Below the pieces are notes generated by a model, which saw only the letters and a list, made by a program, of their open reading frames with translations, was not told the DNA's origin and ran no database searches. From IMG/VR virus record IMGVR_UViG_3300030098_003923, positions 1 through 34,626 of that record: 34,626 nucleotides of DNA. The stretch is one strand, 5' to 3'. The DNA is from a virus. This document shows, in pieces, positions 24,733 through 34,028 of the stretch. Within the stretch, counting starts at the first letter, position 1; every line of letters starts with the position of its first letter. Position numbers and translations under genes: made by a program.

Positions 24733-25899
24733 ATGTCGCAATTCCAGCAGCCTTCCTATCTTGCAAACGCCAGCCCAGAGCTTCAAGCTTTGTATGGCAA
24801 CCTTTTTGGTAGCGGGGGAATACCCGGGCAAAATACACAGCAAGGACAGCAACAGCAACAGCAAGGTCCTTTCTCCCCTACACCTGTGGGTTATCAGTTC
24901 AACCAAAATCAACAGATGGGTCCCTTTGGTCCGGGCAGTGTTCCTACTCCGGGTTTTGGAACTACTCCTACAAGTCTGTATGGAGAGGAACCCGCGAACA
25001 CCTTGCTTGGTCAGCAGATTCCTTCATTCTTTATGTCGGACCAGTTGGCTGGTGCAGCACTTGGTGACTACCAGAATCTAATTGACGCAGAGCAGTTCAA
25101 TCGTGAACGTGCCCAAGGCCAGATAGATCAGTTTGGTAATCTTCTCCAACAGGTGCCCGGTGTAATTCAGGGTACCGCTGCACAGCAGGCTCAGGGTCTT
25201 CGTGATCAGGCAAGTGGGTTTGCTGAATCTCTTGAAGAAGAAGCTAGGTCTGCAAGAGATGCATACAGGGAAACCCTTACGGCCCGCGAAGCTGAAATAG
25301 ATGAAAGCATCGAACGTCTCCGAGACGAACAATCCAACCAAGCTTCAAGCATGGCTCTTGGTGTAGATAGATCTACCCAGAGTATGATGAACCAGATCAA
25401 CTCAGGCATTAACCCTGATGGCACCATGATGACCCCTGCACAGAAGCAGGCTGCCACAGCACAAGCAACATTCCAAAACAAACAAATGAGGCAAAGCGCA
25501 CTTGAAGGTGTGCTTGGTCAAATGGCAACCGAAATGTTTGGTGCGGAAATTCAAGGAACCCAAATGAAGATGGGTCTTGATCAGGCAGGGTTTGGTGCAG
25601 ACCAGTCAGTGGCACAAGCAATGGAAATAGGACAGCAGTATATGGCAAGCGCATATCAAAATGCTGCTGCTATGGAAAGTGCTGCGGCTACTCAGGCTAC
25701 CCAGTTCCTCCTTACTGGACAGCAGAACATGTACGAAATGTACAAGACTAACCCGTATGCCCCCGTCGCTTTGTTTGACACCCTTGCTGCAATCTACTCA
25801 ATTAAGATGAACGAACCCCTGAGTGACTTTGCTAAGGTTGGCCCGATGACTGGCGACTTCTTTACTCAAGGTCTTAGCGGACAACTCCCCACTCTTTGA
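24733..25899 (+). CDS. candidate internal virion protein, Gln-rich
   Basis: The 388-residue product begins with a Gln/Pro/Gly-rich disordered region (1-90, including GQQQQQQGPF), then long helices rich in Ala, Gln and Glu (about 105-345, for example ESLEEEARSARDAYRETLTA). The order after the nozzle and the helical character match the internal proteins that podoviruses eject into the host. A weakly hydrophobic part near the end (APVALFDTLAAIYSIKM, about 342-358) could touch a membrane. No enzyme motif is visible. The role is inferred from position and composition. Confidence 0.65.
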   Translation: MSQFQQPSYLANASPELQALYGNLFGSGGIPGQNTQQGQQQQQQGPFSPTPVGYQFNQNQQMGPFGPGSVPTPGFGTTPTSLYGEEPANTLLGQQIPSFFMSDQLAGAALGDYQNLIDAEQFNRERAQGQIDQFGNLLQQVPGVIQGTAAQQAQGLRDQASGFAESLEEEARSARDAYRETLTAREAEIDESIERLRDEQSNQASSMALGVDRSTQSMMNQINSGINPDGTMMTPAQKQAATAQATFQNKQMRQSALEGVLGQMATEMFGAEIQGTQMKMGLDQAGFGADQSVAQAMEIGQQYMASAYQNAAAMESAAATQATQFLLTGQQNMYEMYKTNPYAPVALFDTLAAIYSIKMNEPLSDFAKVGPMTGDFFTQGLSGQLPTL

Positions 25900-25910
25900 T
25901 AGGTTAACCC

Positions 25911-27566
25911 ATGTCAAACATGCCAAACGCACAACAACTTTCAGCGGTTAGCCAAGGGGCTCAGGCTTCTATTGCTGACGCTAACAGATCTGCCAACACC
26001 AGAGAACAACTGCGTGGTCAACAGGCTATGCAAACTCAAGCTATTCAAGCCCGTGCTGCGGAAGCAGACAAACAACGATTGTTTGACCAAAAGCAATTTG
26101 ATGCTACCTACGGTTTGCAGCAAGAAAAGTTTGCCGAGCAGAAACGTAAACAGCAAATTGAAGAAAATAGAGCAAGAAGTATTGCAGAACTACAGGCTAA
26201 AAAGCTTGAGATTGAAGAGCGAATTCGGAATACTGACCTAGCAAATCAAGAAAAGTTAGTCCGGCAAAAAAACGCTATTCAACAGCAGCTTTCAGCCGCA
26301 CGAAAAGAAGCTGGTGTTTTTAGCATTCTTGCAAACAAAAACAAAGAAGAAATAGCACAGTTTATTGAGCGCATCCCAGCCATGCGTGAACAAATTGAAG
26401 CGCAAAGACAAAGCCTTATTGGCATAGGAGATGATGCTGCTGCTTACGCAATGAACCGATTGGGTGAAGTATTTAATGATCGGTTTAAAGGGATGGAAGA
26501 CATTACTCAATCTACCATTCTTGGATTTGATGTAAGTAACGCAGCAATCTTCGATGAGTTCAATCGTCAGATGAGCAACGAAGAACTGGCTACTCGCGCA
26601 GCAGAGATGGGTTTGGGCGGTATTGCAATAGACGCAACAAAGCCAGTTATGGAACAGCTTACAAGTAATGCAGCTCTTGACTCTATAGCTCGGTCTCTGG
26701 GTATGGGTCCTCTTGCTAAGGCAGTTGGTGAATCTATTGCCGCAGGAAGCCAAGGGCAAATTGACCAAGAAGCCGCTACCAGAATGATGGAACAAATCAT
26801 GGTGGCTGTTGTTAGTGGGGATGCAGGGGACCTTACTACAGAAATTGAACAGGCCTCTCAAGACTACGGTATTAATGGAAACATTGTGAGTAGTGCGGTT
26901 CGCAGCCTGTCACAAATGCTAGGTGAAAAAGCATCTACTTTGATTTTGACTGCACAGAATGAATCACCCACTCAAGCTGAAGCTGAGTTCTTTGGTATGC
27001 CCCACTTGCTTGGGGCTGGTGAGTTTCAAACTCCCACTGGCTTTGGTTTGTTGGGGGTCATGGGCACTGCTATGGGAAGGCTTTCAGAAAGACTTGATCT
27101 GGCTTCCCGTGCGGTAGAAGATAGAAACTTCCAACTTCAAGATAGCCTTGATACCCTCGATCAACTTCAGGGTTTTGACTACAACGAAGCCGCTGCTGGG
27201 GGTTCTGGGTTTGGTTCTGGTGGGTTGAGTGCCGCTCAGATTAGAGACATATTGTCTGAAGATCTTGGTGGTGGTGAGTTGCCTTTGCTGGATCAGTTTA
27301 TTCGTGATCTAGGCGACATCGAGGATGTGCAGAGTCAGGTCTTTAGTGAACTTGGTGCTGGACCTGCTAGTGCTAAGGGGTACACCGAACTGGGTGACCT
27401 TCTTAACGAAGCAGTTCTACGTACGGGAGGGGCTGTTACAGATCAAGAACAAGCCCTACAAAACCTCATGGAAGAAATTCAGTTTAGACAAGCTCAGGGT
27501 CGAAGTCCTTACACTCCGCAAGAGCTTGCTGAACTTGCTGAACTTGAAAGACGAACTGGTGGTTGA
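25911..27566 (+). CDS. candidate internal virion protein, coiled-coil
   Basis: The 551-residue product is helical throughout the first 185 residues. A strong coiled-coil pattern is at about 40-150 (QIEENRARSIAELQAKKLEI and following). The middle (about 200-330) is Ala/Gly/Met-rich and globular, then comes a Gly-rich hinge (GGSGFGSGGLS at about 435-445) and a Leu/Glu-rich end. It belongs to the block of ejection-type proteins. No lytic transglycosylase or lysozyme motif is seen. The family was not recognised. Confidence 0.65.
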   Translation: MSNMPNAQQLSAVSQGAQASIADANRSANTREQLRGQQAMQTQAIQARAAEADKQRLFDQKQFDATYGLQQEKFAEQKRKQQIEENRARSIAELQAKKLEIEERIRNTDLANQEKLVRQKNAIQQQLSAARKEAGVFSILANKNKEEIAQFIERIPAMREQIEAQRQSLIGIGDDAAAYAMNRLGEVFNDRFKGMEDITQSTILGFDVSNAAIFDEFNRQMSNEELATRAAEMGLGGIAIDATKPVMEQLTSNAALDSIARSLGMGPLAKAVGESIAAGSQGQIDQEAATRMMEQIMVAVVSGDAGDLTTEIEQASQDYGINGNIVSSAVRSLSQMLGEKASTLILTAQNESPTQAEAEFFGMPHLLGAGEFQTPTGFGLLGVMGTAMGRLSERLDLASRAVEDRNFQLQDSLDTLDQLQGFDYNEAAAGGSGFGSGGLSAAQIRDILSEDLGGGELPLLDQFIRDLGDIEDVQSQVFSELGAGPASAKGYTELGDLLNEAVLRTGGAVTDQEQALQNLMEEIQFRQAQGRSPYTPQELAELAELERRTGG

Positions 27567-27919
27567 TATTGGCTAAGTGGAAACAGATATCCAAGTTGAT
27601 GGCTGAAATGCATAATACCCATGGCAGGTCCGCTGTCACAATGGGGGGAGAGAATGCATTTGCTAAAGCAGTGGATTCTGAGTTATCCTTTAAGGAAATA
27701 TCGGAAGCCCACCTGCTTGCTTCTTGGAAGGACGTAGAGCTTACACCCAAGATGATCCGCCGCTGGATGTGGGACATCCGACAAGACAAGGTACTCAAGG
27801 AAGAAAACGTATTTGCTTGGACAGTCCAGAACGAAGAAAACTCAGTGGGGGGATTTGGAACCCTCGTTGAACCAGACGAACAATTCCTACCCCTTGAGGT
27901 AACAGATGAGCCAGTTTAA
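27563..27919 (+). CDS. small hypothetical protein, uncertain start
   Basis: The frame overlaps the previous stop and the next start. No ATG is available until residue 13; TTG 27563 or TTG 27569 (giving MAKWKQISK) are possible starts, with GGTGG nearby, and ATG 27599 gives MAEMHNTHGR but lacks a ribosome site. The product is up to 118 residues: charged helices (SFKEISEAHLLASWKDVELT, MIRRWMWDIRQDK) and an acidic, Val/Pro-rich end. Its position between two ejection-type genes suggests a small virion partner or a chaperone for them. The family was not recognised. Confidence 0.6.
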   Translation: MILAKWKQISKLMAEMHNTHGRSAVTMGGENAFAKAVDSELSFKEISEAHLLASWKDVELTPKMIRRWMWDIRQDKVLKEENVFAWTVQNEENSVGGFGTLVEPDEQFLPLEVTDEPV

Positions 27920-28994
27920 CCCTAGTCAGTACGAATTCTTGTTTGATAGCCCGGGCAGAACTAAGCCTCGTTTGGCAAAGCCTAGTGACGCTGAGTTTAA
28001 AAAGGCTATTCAGTCTTTGATTAGAAAGCATGGTTCGATCAAAGACATTCCCGAAGCTGAAGCAAAGAAGCTAGTTAACAGGTTTCAGAACCACCCTCTT
28101 AAGAGAGGCACTGCAACTAAGACTGGCGCAGCAGCTAAAAGCTTTTTGAAAACTGCCGCTGACAAACTCAAAATCCCTGTTGCTGTTGCTGCACCTTCAG
28201 GTCGTAGAGATGTTAAAGGGCAGATGAAACTTAGAGATGAGTATCTTAAGGATAGGCCAGCAACCGCTACTCCAAGGTCAGACCTTGCTAGAAGGCAATC
28301 GACTGAACTGAAAGCAAAAGAAAGTCTTCGTAAAAGAAAAGCTGACCAATCTAACCGACAAGAGATTCAAAGAGAACGTGCTCAAAGTGACCTAGCAAAG
28401 CGTGAACGCGCTGCGGCTGATCGAATAAACGAAAGAAAAGCTAGAGCTAAAGAACGAGGAAGCACTACAAACACAAAGGCACTTGCCCGAAGAGAAGCTA
28501 CAGATCTAGCAAAGAGTGAAACTCCTGACAAGCCAGCATCTAAACCAGCCGCTAGTGCAGGCGGGACCGCAGCTAAAACAGCAGCTAAAACAGCAGGTAA
28601 GGCTGGGTTGCTCCGTAATCTAGTAGGCGGGGCTAGAGCTATGGCTGGTGGTTTGCCGGGTATGGGTTTGCTTGCACTCAGTCTTCTTCCGATGCTTGCT
28701 GGCAGCGGAAAGCTTGCAAGTGACGAGCGTAAAAAGGAAGTCGAACGTCTCATGCTTCAGGAAAAAATGAAGCGTGAAATGAATCGATACAGGGGTAACC
28801 CAATTCAAAGATATGAAGATCGTGTCTATGGAGACCGGCTTGATAGTGCAATGATTGGCGCAACTAGACGAGAAAGCCCCGTGTCCCCCGAACTAGTCTC
28901 TCTGCTGGGGGGAGAACAAGGAAGGCTCGAAGCACTCCAGAATCAAATGGGTAGAAACCAACTCTCTCTTGATCAAGTGCTTAGGCAGCTTTAA
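27906..28994 (+). CDS. candidate membrane-active ejection protein
   Basis: The 362-residue product has three parts: a basic N-terminal region (1-120); a long, highly charged helix with many Arg/Lys/Glu (about 125-205, LRKRKADQSNRQEIQRERAQ); and an Ala/Gly-rich hydrophobic stretch at about 235-267 (GGLPGMGLLALSLLPMLAGS) able to enter a membrane. The C-terminus is amphipathic and ends SLDQVLRQL. A basic, helical protein with one hydrophobic segment in this block fits the proteins that form a DNA channel across the host envelope during entry. This is inference; no family is recognised. Confidence 0.65.
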   Translation: MSQFNPSQYEFLFDSPGRTKPRLAKPSDAEFKKAIQSLIRKHGSIKDIPEAEAKKLVNRFQNHPLKRGTATKTGAAAKSFLKTAADKLKIPVAVAAPSGRRDVKGQMKLRDEYLKDRPATATPRSDLARRQSTELKAKESLRKRKADQSNRQEIQRERAQSDLAKRERAAADRINERKARAKERGSTTNTKALARREATDLAKSETPDKPASKPAASAGGTAAKTAAKTAGKAGLLRNLVGGARAMAGGLPGMGLLALSLLPMLAGSGKLASDERKKEVERLMLQEKMKREMNRYRGNPIQRYEDRVYGDRLDSAMIGATRRESPVSPELVSLLGGEQGRLEALQNQMGRNQLSLDQVLRQL

Positions 28995-29002
28995 GGATAA
29001 AC

Positions 29003-29581
29003 ATGGCTATCGGAGCATTTACTAGACTTCTAAAGAAGGTTCCAAGAAGCCTGTCGGGTCTGGGCCATGGCACAGCCGACATGGTTCAGCATGGAATGAT
29101 TGGCACAACTGGGCGACAGCTTAGAGGGGCTATGAAAAAACCCATCCGAAAGGGTGGCCTTGCTAACCCCGCTACGATAAGGAATCTTGAAAAAATTGGC
29201 CTTGCTGGTCAGGCTGTAGGGTTTCTAGCCCTGCCTACTATTATGTCCCGAATCAATCGGGAGATGTATGGTGATCCCGAGGATGATCCACAGCTTAAGG
29301 AACTCAAAAAGCAGAATCGCAGAGAAGCTGCACAAGAAGAACTTAGGCGTATATCCGAACGCAGAAAACAACAAGAACTTAAAAATAAAGAGCAAAGACT
29401 ACAACAAATTGCTCCTGATCTATATAATCGCATCGCAGCAGGCAGGTACCTACCGGCTGGTGCTGTTGTAATTGGGGGGGCTCCTCGTCGTGATCTCCTC
29501 CGTGAATTCTCCGAGGCAATGCATGAAGGTGCATTTGCCGCTCCCCCCACTAACGTGGACATTTCTGACCTGCTTGCTTAA
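29003..29581 (+). CDS. candidate small ejection protein with hydrophobic and coiled-coil parts
   Basis: The 192-residue product has a basic N-terminus, a hydrophobic segment at about 64-82 (KIGLAGQAVGFLALPTIMSR), and a highly charged helix at about 95-138 (RREAAQEELRRISERRKQQE), then a Gly/Ala/Pro end. This layout is like a small version of the preceding gene: basic region, membrane-like stretch and charged helix. It follows TAAGGATAAAC, a recurrent ribosome-site context in this genome. It is probably part of the same entry complex, judged from shape and position only. Confidence 0.65.
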   Translation: MAIGAFTRLLKKVPRSLSGLGHGTADMVQHGMIGTTGRQLRGAMKKPIRKGGLANPATIRNLEKIGLAGQAVGFLALPTIMSRINREMYGDPEDDPQLKELKKQNRREAAQEELRRISERRKQQELKNKEQRLQQIAPDLYNRIAAGRYLPAGAVVIGGAPRRDLLREFSEAMHEGAFAAPPTNVDISDLLA

Positions 29582-29592
29582 GGACTAAACAC

Positions 29593-30012
29593 ATGGCTGG
29601 CGAAAACACTATTGACGTTTCTCAGTACCCCGATCAGTTCCAAACTCTTTCTGTTGTTGTTACTGGTGTTGGTGCGACCTTGGCAGACTCTGACGACTTT
29701 CCTCTGTATTACGCAGAGCGCGATACGGTTGTCGATTCTGTGTTTTTCATCTCTGCTACTGCGGATGCTAATGACACTTTTCAGTTGAAGAGACTTGACG
29801 CTGCTGCAACCGATCCAGACTCTGCTGGTTCCAACCTTACTGGGCAGCAGATTATAAATGCTGCATACACTCCAGTAGATGCCGTTGTTAGCACAACTGA
29901 AAATTATATTCCTGCGGGTTCAATGATTGCTTTGAATGTTGAAGCAGGTAGTACTGGTGACGAGCATAGTTCAATTACTGTAGTCATTCGATTCCGTACT
30001 CGCCTGAAGTAA
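29593..30012 (+). CDS. small beta-rich virion protein
   Basis: The 139-residue product is beta-rich, without charged helices, and has Thr/Ser/Val patterns (FQTLSVVVTGVGATL, DSVFFISATADANDTFQL, SITVVIRFRTRLK) typical of small jelly-roll or Ig-like virion parts such as decoration or fibre-tip proteins. There is no Cys and no signal peptide. It stands between the ejection-type genes, so a tail or head surface role is likely. The family was not recognised. Confidence 0.65.
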   Translation: MAGENTIDVSQYPDQFQTLSVVVTGVGATLADSDDFPLYYAERDTVVDSVFFISATADANDTFQLKRLDAAATDPDSAGSNLTGQQIINAAYTPVDAVVSTTENYIPAGSMIALNVEAGSTGDEHSSITVVIRFRTRLK

Positions 30013-30024
30013 TGAAGGGGTAGG

Positions 30025-33000
30025 ATGTCGTCCTTCCCGCAGTCATTTGATCCTATCCGGTCGTATGATCGGCCCGATGTTTTTCTGACTCAGCTTTTTC
30101 AGGGTGAGGCTTCGTTCGATTCCCTAAGGCGGACGTTCTTACAACCACAAGAGTTGACTCCCTCTGAACGTGATACGTTCATGGAGGACATCAAAGAAGC
30201 ATTCGGTAACAACGAAGTAACAAACACCATGGTGGATATTGCCACCAACCCGTTTGTTATTCTCTCATTCTTGGTTACTCCTCCCGCCGGTAAAGCCTTG
30301 AAAAGGGCTGGCCGATTATTTACTGGTGGAGACTACAGCAGATTTCTTGGTGAAAACAGCATTGCTTTTCAGACGCTTCATGCTTTGCGTTTGACTTCAG
30401 CATCTAATCAGTTGCAGGGTACACCGGGTAACGCTGTATTGCGTGAAATGGGAGACACTTTGAATGGGCACTATGAGGTGGAACGAGCCATCATTAGTAA
30501 GCCTACTCAAGATGTACTTGACCGCATTGAAAAGAAGACAGGTGTCAGGCTAGACACCTTGGACCCAGATCAGATCAGTGACCCCACAGCTAAAAAGATA
30601 GCTAAGGAAATCAACCACGCCATGTACATTCGCATGGCTGGTTGGGATAAGACTGGGCTAGAAAGAAAAGTTGTTGATGTCACCCCGTTCCTTAAGGGTG
30701 ATGAACCTATCGAAGCATACACCGGCTCACTAACCACAACGAAACTAAAAGACCCAATTAAAGTCACTGATGAAATGACCACTTTTGAAGCAATGGATGT
30801 TGCTATTCAGAATGAAACGGGGGGACCTGTACGTGTTTCGTTGAGTGAAAAAGGAGACCGGGTAAAGGTTGGTAGAAACTCAACTAAAAAACTCTACGCA
30901 GACAGCAAGAAAATTGACGAGGGCTTTGCCAACATTAAAAGAAGGTTGGCTGATGGAGAGATAGACGAAAGCCAAGTTAAAAAAGAAGTTAGTGCTCTTT
31001 ATGGTTATAAAAAAGGTACAGGTACAGGCGAGTCAATTAATCTCCCAGATGACCACCCTGTTTTTTCATTGAGTAGAGAAGACCGCGTTTACCTTCCGAG
31101 AAACAAAGAGCTTGGTGTTTCTGACGGTAAGACTATTGGCTTTTACAAATTCAAAGAGGGTGTAACAAAGCTTGATGAAGTTGAAGTCGTAGTTAATACC
31201 CCCACTCAAGACGGAATGTTTTCCGAACTTGGGCAGCAACGGGCAGTTCAAGAAGTTATTGACAGGTACGAGCTTGACGACTACATCGAAGCACACAAAA
31301 AGTTTCGTGAGGAACGGCTTGTTAACTTGTTTGGTAACGACTCAGTTTACTCAGAGACTGGTGAGTTTGTAGCCGACACATCCAAGATCGAACGATTGAC
31401 TGCTGCTATCGTTGCCAAAGAACGAAACCAGTTTTCGCAGGGAACTCAAGAACTAGTTGATGATGTTGCTTCTAGTTTGCTAGACGATGAAGTTCTCAAT
31501 GCAATCAGGTCTGGTGATGAACTCAACCAAGAGTTTAAAACAAAGATTCAAAAGACTCTTGTTGAAGCTGTAGAAAAAGGTTTGGTTACAGACACCTATG
31601 TTTCCCGCAACCTAATAAAAAGTGTTGATAGAGCGGGTAACGTAATCCCTGCTCCCTCCATTTACCGAGACAAGAATAACGCCACAGGTCATTACTTGGG
31701 TGCGGAAGCGCAGCAAAGAAAAAACCCCACTGTTCAATGGCGACCCGAAGACCTTGAGGAAATGGAAGAGTTGTTTGGGGGAAGCGAGGCCCTAACAACA
31801 CAGATCAATAAGTCTTACGCCGAAAGAGCAAAGGGTCTTCTTACTAAAGATAGACATGGTGAGTACGGAATTAACTTCCACGACACTCAAAGAAGGTACG
31901 CGCAGAGTTCTGCAATTACCCACACCATGCATATCCAAAAGCCCGGTGAGCGAGTCGAAGCTGCTTTGCGTGACTCTCTTACTGAAAGAGTGCGTAAAAA
32001 GAAAAACGAAGGAAAAGGCTTTGCTACTCTGCGACCGGGCTACTCGGGTGAAAGAGCAACACTAGAAGATGTACTCAATCAGTATGATCCTGCCCTAGCA
32101 GACAAGTTGCCTGTTGGTGGAGTCAGTCTTCTTGACATGCTTGAGGGTACTGTCCAGTCTATTGATGACACAAGAACCCAAGAGTTTATTCTCGACTCAG
32201 TACTCCCCACCCTTACAGGTCGCAAGGGGGTCAACGATGTAGTAAGCGAGGCTGTGTTCAAGAACACACAACGCTTTATTAACTACACAGCAACTGGTGC
32301 TGCGGGACGAATTATTGCAGGCACTGGTGAGCCGGGTAAAAGACTCGTAGAGCAAATGAAAAACTGGTCGGAAAAGGCTGAACAGAATATCCGATCAGGT
32401 GAGTTTGGTGGAATCAGTGGTCGTGGTGCTCAGGCTTTGTATGCCAGTCATCTTGGTTTAAACCTTGGTAGTGTGATGCTGAACATGTTGCAGCCAATCA
32501 CCATGGGTATGCCCTTGGTGGGAGTGGGTGCTGCCATGCGTGGTTACAGAGACTCCATGAAGATGATGTCGGGGTACGTAGCTGAACGCATGAAGATGGG
32601 TGCTCGGATTACCGACGCTCAAAAAGCAGATCTACTTGAAAAGCACTTCACTGAAACCATTGAGTTGGCTGACGGCACTACTCGACGAGTTAACTTTGCA
32701 GACTTAGCTGACATCGGTCTTGACCCGTTCCGAATGGTGGATGAGGCAAGCCTTCGTAGTGGTTACAAGAGGCCCAAGGGTGCTGCTGAGTACTGGTTGT
32801 TTGAAGGTACGATGAAGCCCTTCGAGAAAGCTGAGTGGTTCAACCGTGTAACCATGGCTCATGCTGCCAAGCATGTACGCCGTCGCGCTGGAAAACTAAA
32901 CACCTCAGAAGATGTTGCACGTTTGAGAGATGACGCTGCTGAACTAGTACAGAAGACTCAGTTTGGTAGTGACCCGATCAACAGGCCGGAGATCTTTTAC

Positions 33001-33960
33001 AGCAAGTACTTCGAGAACCCACTGGCTAGACAGTTCCTCCAGTTCCCACTGCGCCAGATCACAGGCACGCTCCTCAACCCACAGGAGATGGGGGGTAGTG
33101 CAATGAAGCACATCATCAAGGCGATGGGCTACAGTGCCATAGCCTATGAGGTGGGTAAGAATGCTCTTGACATGGATATTTCCCGTGGCTTGTTTGCAGG
33201 GTCACTCACAGACCTTGTGGGGGGAGACAGGTTCTTTACTGAGCGAGACCCGACTGGTTCTTTTGTTGCCAACATAGCCCCCCCTGCACTGGACATCCTT
33301 GTTAGTGGAGCACAAGCAGTAGGTACCGCTGACTTCGAGTTGCTTAAAGAAACACTACCTCGGGTTATTCCCGGTGGTGTGGCATTCAGTCGTCTGGTGG
33401 GTGCAGTGGGTCAGGTGCCTATGGCTGCTGGATTGCAGCGTCAGTACGCTGACTGGTCGAATATGCAGGGGAATCAGGTCCCTGTGTACAAGAGTGATGG
33501 CCGACTGATTGGCAATATGGACGCATCTAGTGTAGTCTTGAAGGCGTTGGGTGCTGACATGAGGCAGTACAAAGAACCCCAAGAACTTAATAAATTCTTG
33601 CTTGCAAACAGAGAACAGATGAAAGAATACAGAAGGAAGTGGATTTCATCTGTACTAGGAAATAATCTAGGGGAAGCTGAAAGGATTAAAGCGGAATTTG
33701 AGGGCAGGTTTAAAATGCCCCTCACGGTCAGCAAGGCTCAGATGAAGAATGCTGTGAAACTCAGGGAGCAGTCAGTCGTGTCTAGGGTAGGCGACACCAT
33801 GGAGAAAGCGTCAAGGACGACGTACCAGAGTGAGATACCCCAGAACTACTTCGAGAGGGTTGATAGTCCTCAGGTGGAAGCCGAGACAGCCCGGTACATT
33901 TGGAGCACCATGCAGGGGCAAAACCCCGGTAACCCCGGAATGACCACTGAACGTCAGTAA
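30025..33960 (+). CDS. large internal virion (ejection) protein
   Basis: The 1311-residue product is the largest of the ejection block apart from the Cys-rich protein. It is mostly charged and helical (for example LDRIEKKTGVRLDTLDPDQI and AEQNIRSGEFGGISGRGAQAL) with more hydrophobic segments at about 810-840 (HLGLNLGSVMLNMLQPITMG) and about 1020-1065. This matches the length and character of the big internal proteins that leave the capsid with DNA and form a channel in the host envelope. No peptidoglycan-cutting motif is visible. AAGGGG lies before the ATG. The last gene of the block, it is followed by a terminator. Confidence 0.7.
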   Translation: MSSFPQSFDPIRSYDRPDVFLTQLFQGEASFDSLRRTFLQPQELTPSERDTFMEDIKEAFGNNEVTNTMVDIATNPFVILSFLVTPPAGKALKRAGRLFTGGDYSRFLGENSIAFQTLHALRLTSASNQLQGTPGNAVLREMGDTLNGHYEVERAIISKPTQDVLDRIEKKTGVRLDTLDPDQISDPTAKKIAKEINHAMYIRMAGWDKTGLERKVVDVTPFLKGDEPIEAYTGSLTTTKLKDPIKVTDEMTTFEAMDVAIQNETGGPVRVSLSEKGDRVKVGRNSTKKLYADSKKIDEGFANIKRRLADGEIDESQVKKEVSALYGYKKGTGTGESINLPDDHPVFSLSREDRVYLPRNKELGVSDGKTIGFYKFKEGVTKLDEVEVVVNTPTQDGMFSELGQQRAVQEVIDRYELDDYIEAHKKFREERLVNLFGNDSVYSETGEFVADTSKIERLTAAIVAKERNQFSQGTQELVDDVASSLLDDEVLNAIRSGDELNQEFKTKIQKTLVEAVEKGLVTDTYVSRNLIKSVDRAGNVIPAPSIYRDKNNATGHYLGAEAQQRKNPTVQWRPEDLEEMEELFGGSEALTTQINKSYAERAKGLLTKDRHGEYGINFHDTQRRYAQSSAITHTMHIQKPGERVEAALRDSLTERVRKKKNEGKGFATLRPGYSGERATLEDVLNQYDPALADKLPVGGVSLLDMLEGTVQSIDDTRTQEFILDSVLPTLTGRKGVNDVVSEAVFKNTQRFINYTATGAAGRIIAGTGEPGKRLVEQMKNWSEKAEQNIRSGEFGGISGRGAQALYASHLGLNLGSVMLNMLQPITMGMPLVGVGAAMRGYRDSMKMMSGYVAERMKMGARITDAQKADLLEKHFTETIELADGTTRRVNFADLADIGLDPFRMVDEASLRSGYKRPKGAAEYWLFEGTMKPFEKAEWFNRVTMAHAAKHVRRRAGKLNTSEDVARLRDDAAELVQKTQFGSDPINRPEIFYSKYFENPLARQFLQFPLRQITGTLLNPQEMGGSAMKHIIKAMGYSAIAYEVGKNALDMDISRGLFAGSLTDLVGGDRFFTERDPTGSFVANIAPPALDILVSGAQAVGTADFELLKETLPRVIPGGVAFSRLVGAVGQVPMAAGLQRQYADWSNMQGNQVPVYKSDGRLIGNMDASSVVLKALGADMRQYKEPQELNKFLLANREQMKEYRRKWISSVLGNNLGEAERIKAEFEGRFKMPLTVSKAQMKNAVKLREQSVVSRVGDTMEKASRTTYQSEIPQNYFERVDSPQVEAETARYIWSTMQGQNPGNPGMTTERQ

Positions 33961-33971
33961 CCGGACATACC

Positions 33972-33991
33972 AAGGGGTCCTCCCCTTTATT
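33972..33991 (+). terminator. terminator after the structural block
   Basis: AAGGGG (33972-33977) pairs with CCCCTT (33982-33987) around a TCCT loop and is followed by TATT. A competing stem, TCCTCC (33978-33983) with GGAGGA (33992-33997), would break the first, so the site could switch between two forms. It lies 12 bases after the stop of the last structural gene, where the rightward unit would end. Confidence 0.65.
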
Positions 33992-34028
33992 GGAGGAGTC
34001 TTCATATAAAGAGTGGGGAGCCACTGGA
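33980..34028 (+). promoter_or_regulatory. promoter-like element, copy B, before the phosphoesterase gene
   Basis: This stretch aligns with 544-590 over its whole length. It contains CATATAAAGAGTGGGG (34003-34018), matching CTATATAAAGAATAGGG of copy A. The GGGGAG at 34015-34020 also serves as the Shine-Dalgarno of the next gene, eight bases before its ATG. A promoter here would restart transcription after the terminator. No host sigma-70 type -35 element is found at a proper distance. Confidence 0.4.

Noticed and set aside
25078-25654. minus-strand frames inside the Gln-rich virion gene
   Set aside because: They are antisense to a longer coherent gene and have no start signals.
26292-26861. 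189-residue minus-strand frame rich in Cys and His
   Set aside because: It is antisense to the coiled-coil ejection-type gene; the composition follows from Ala/Gln codons read backwards.
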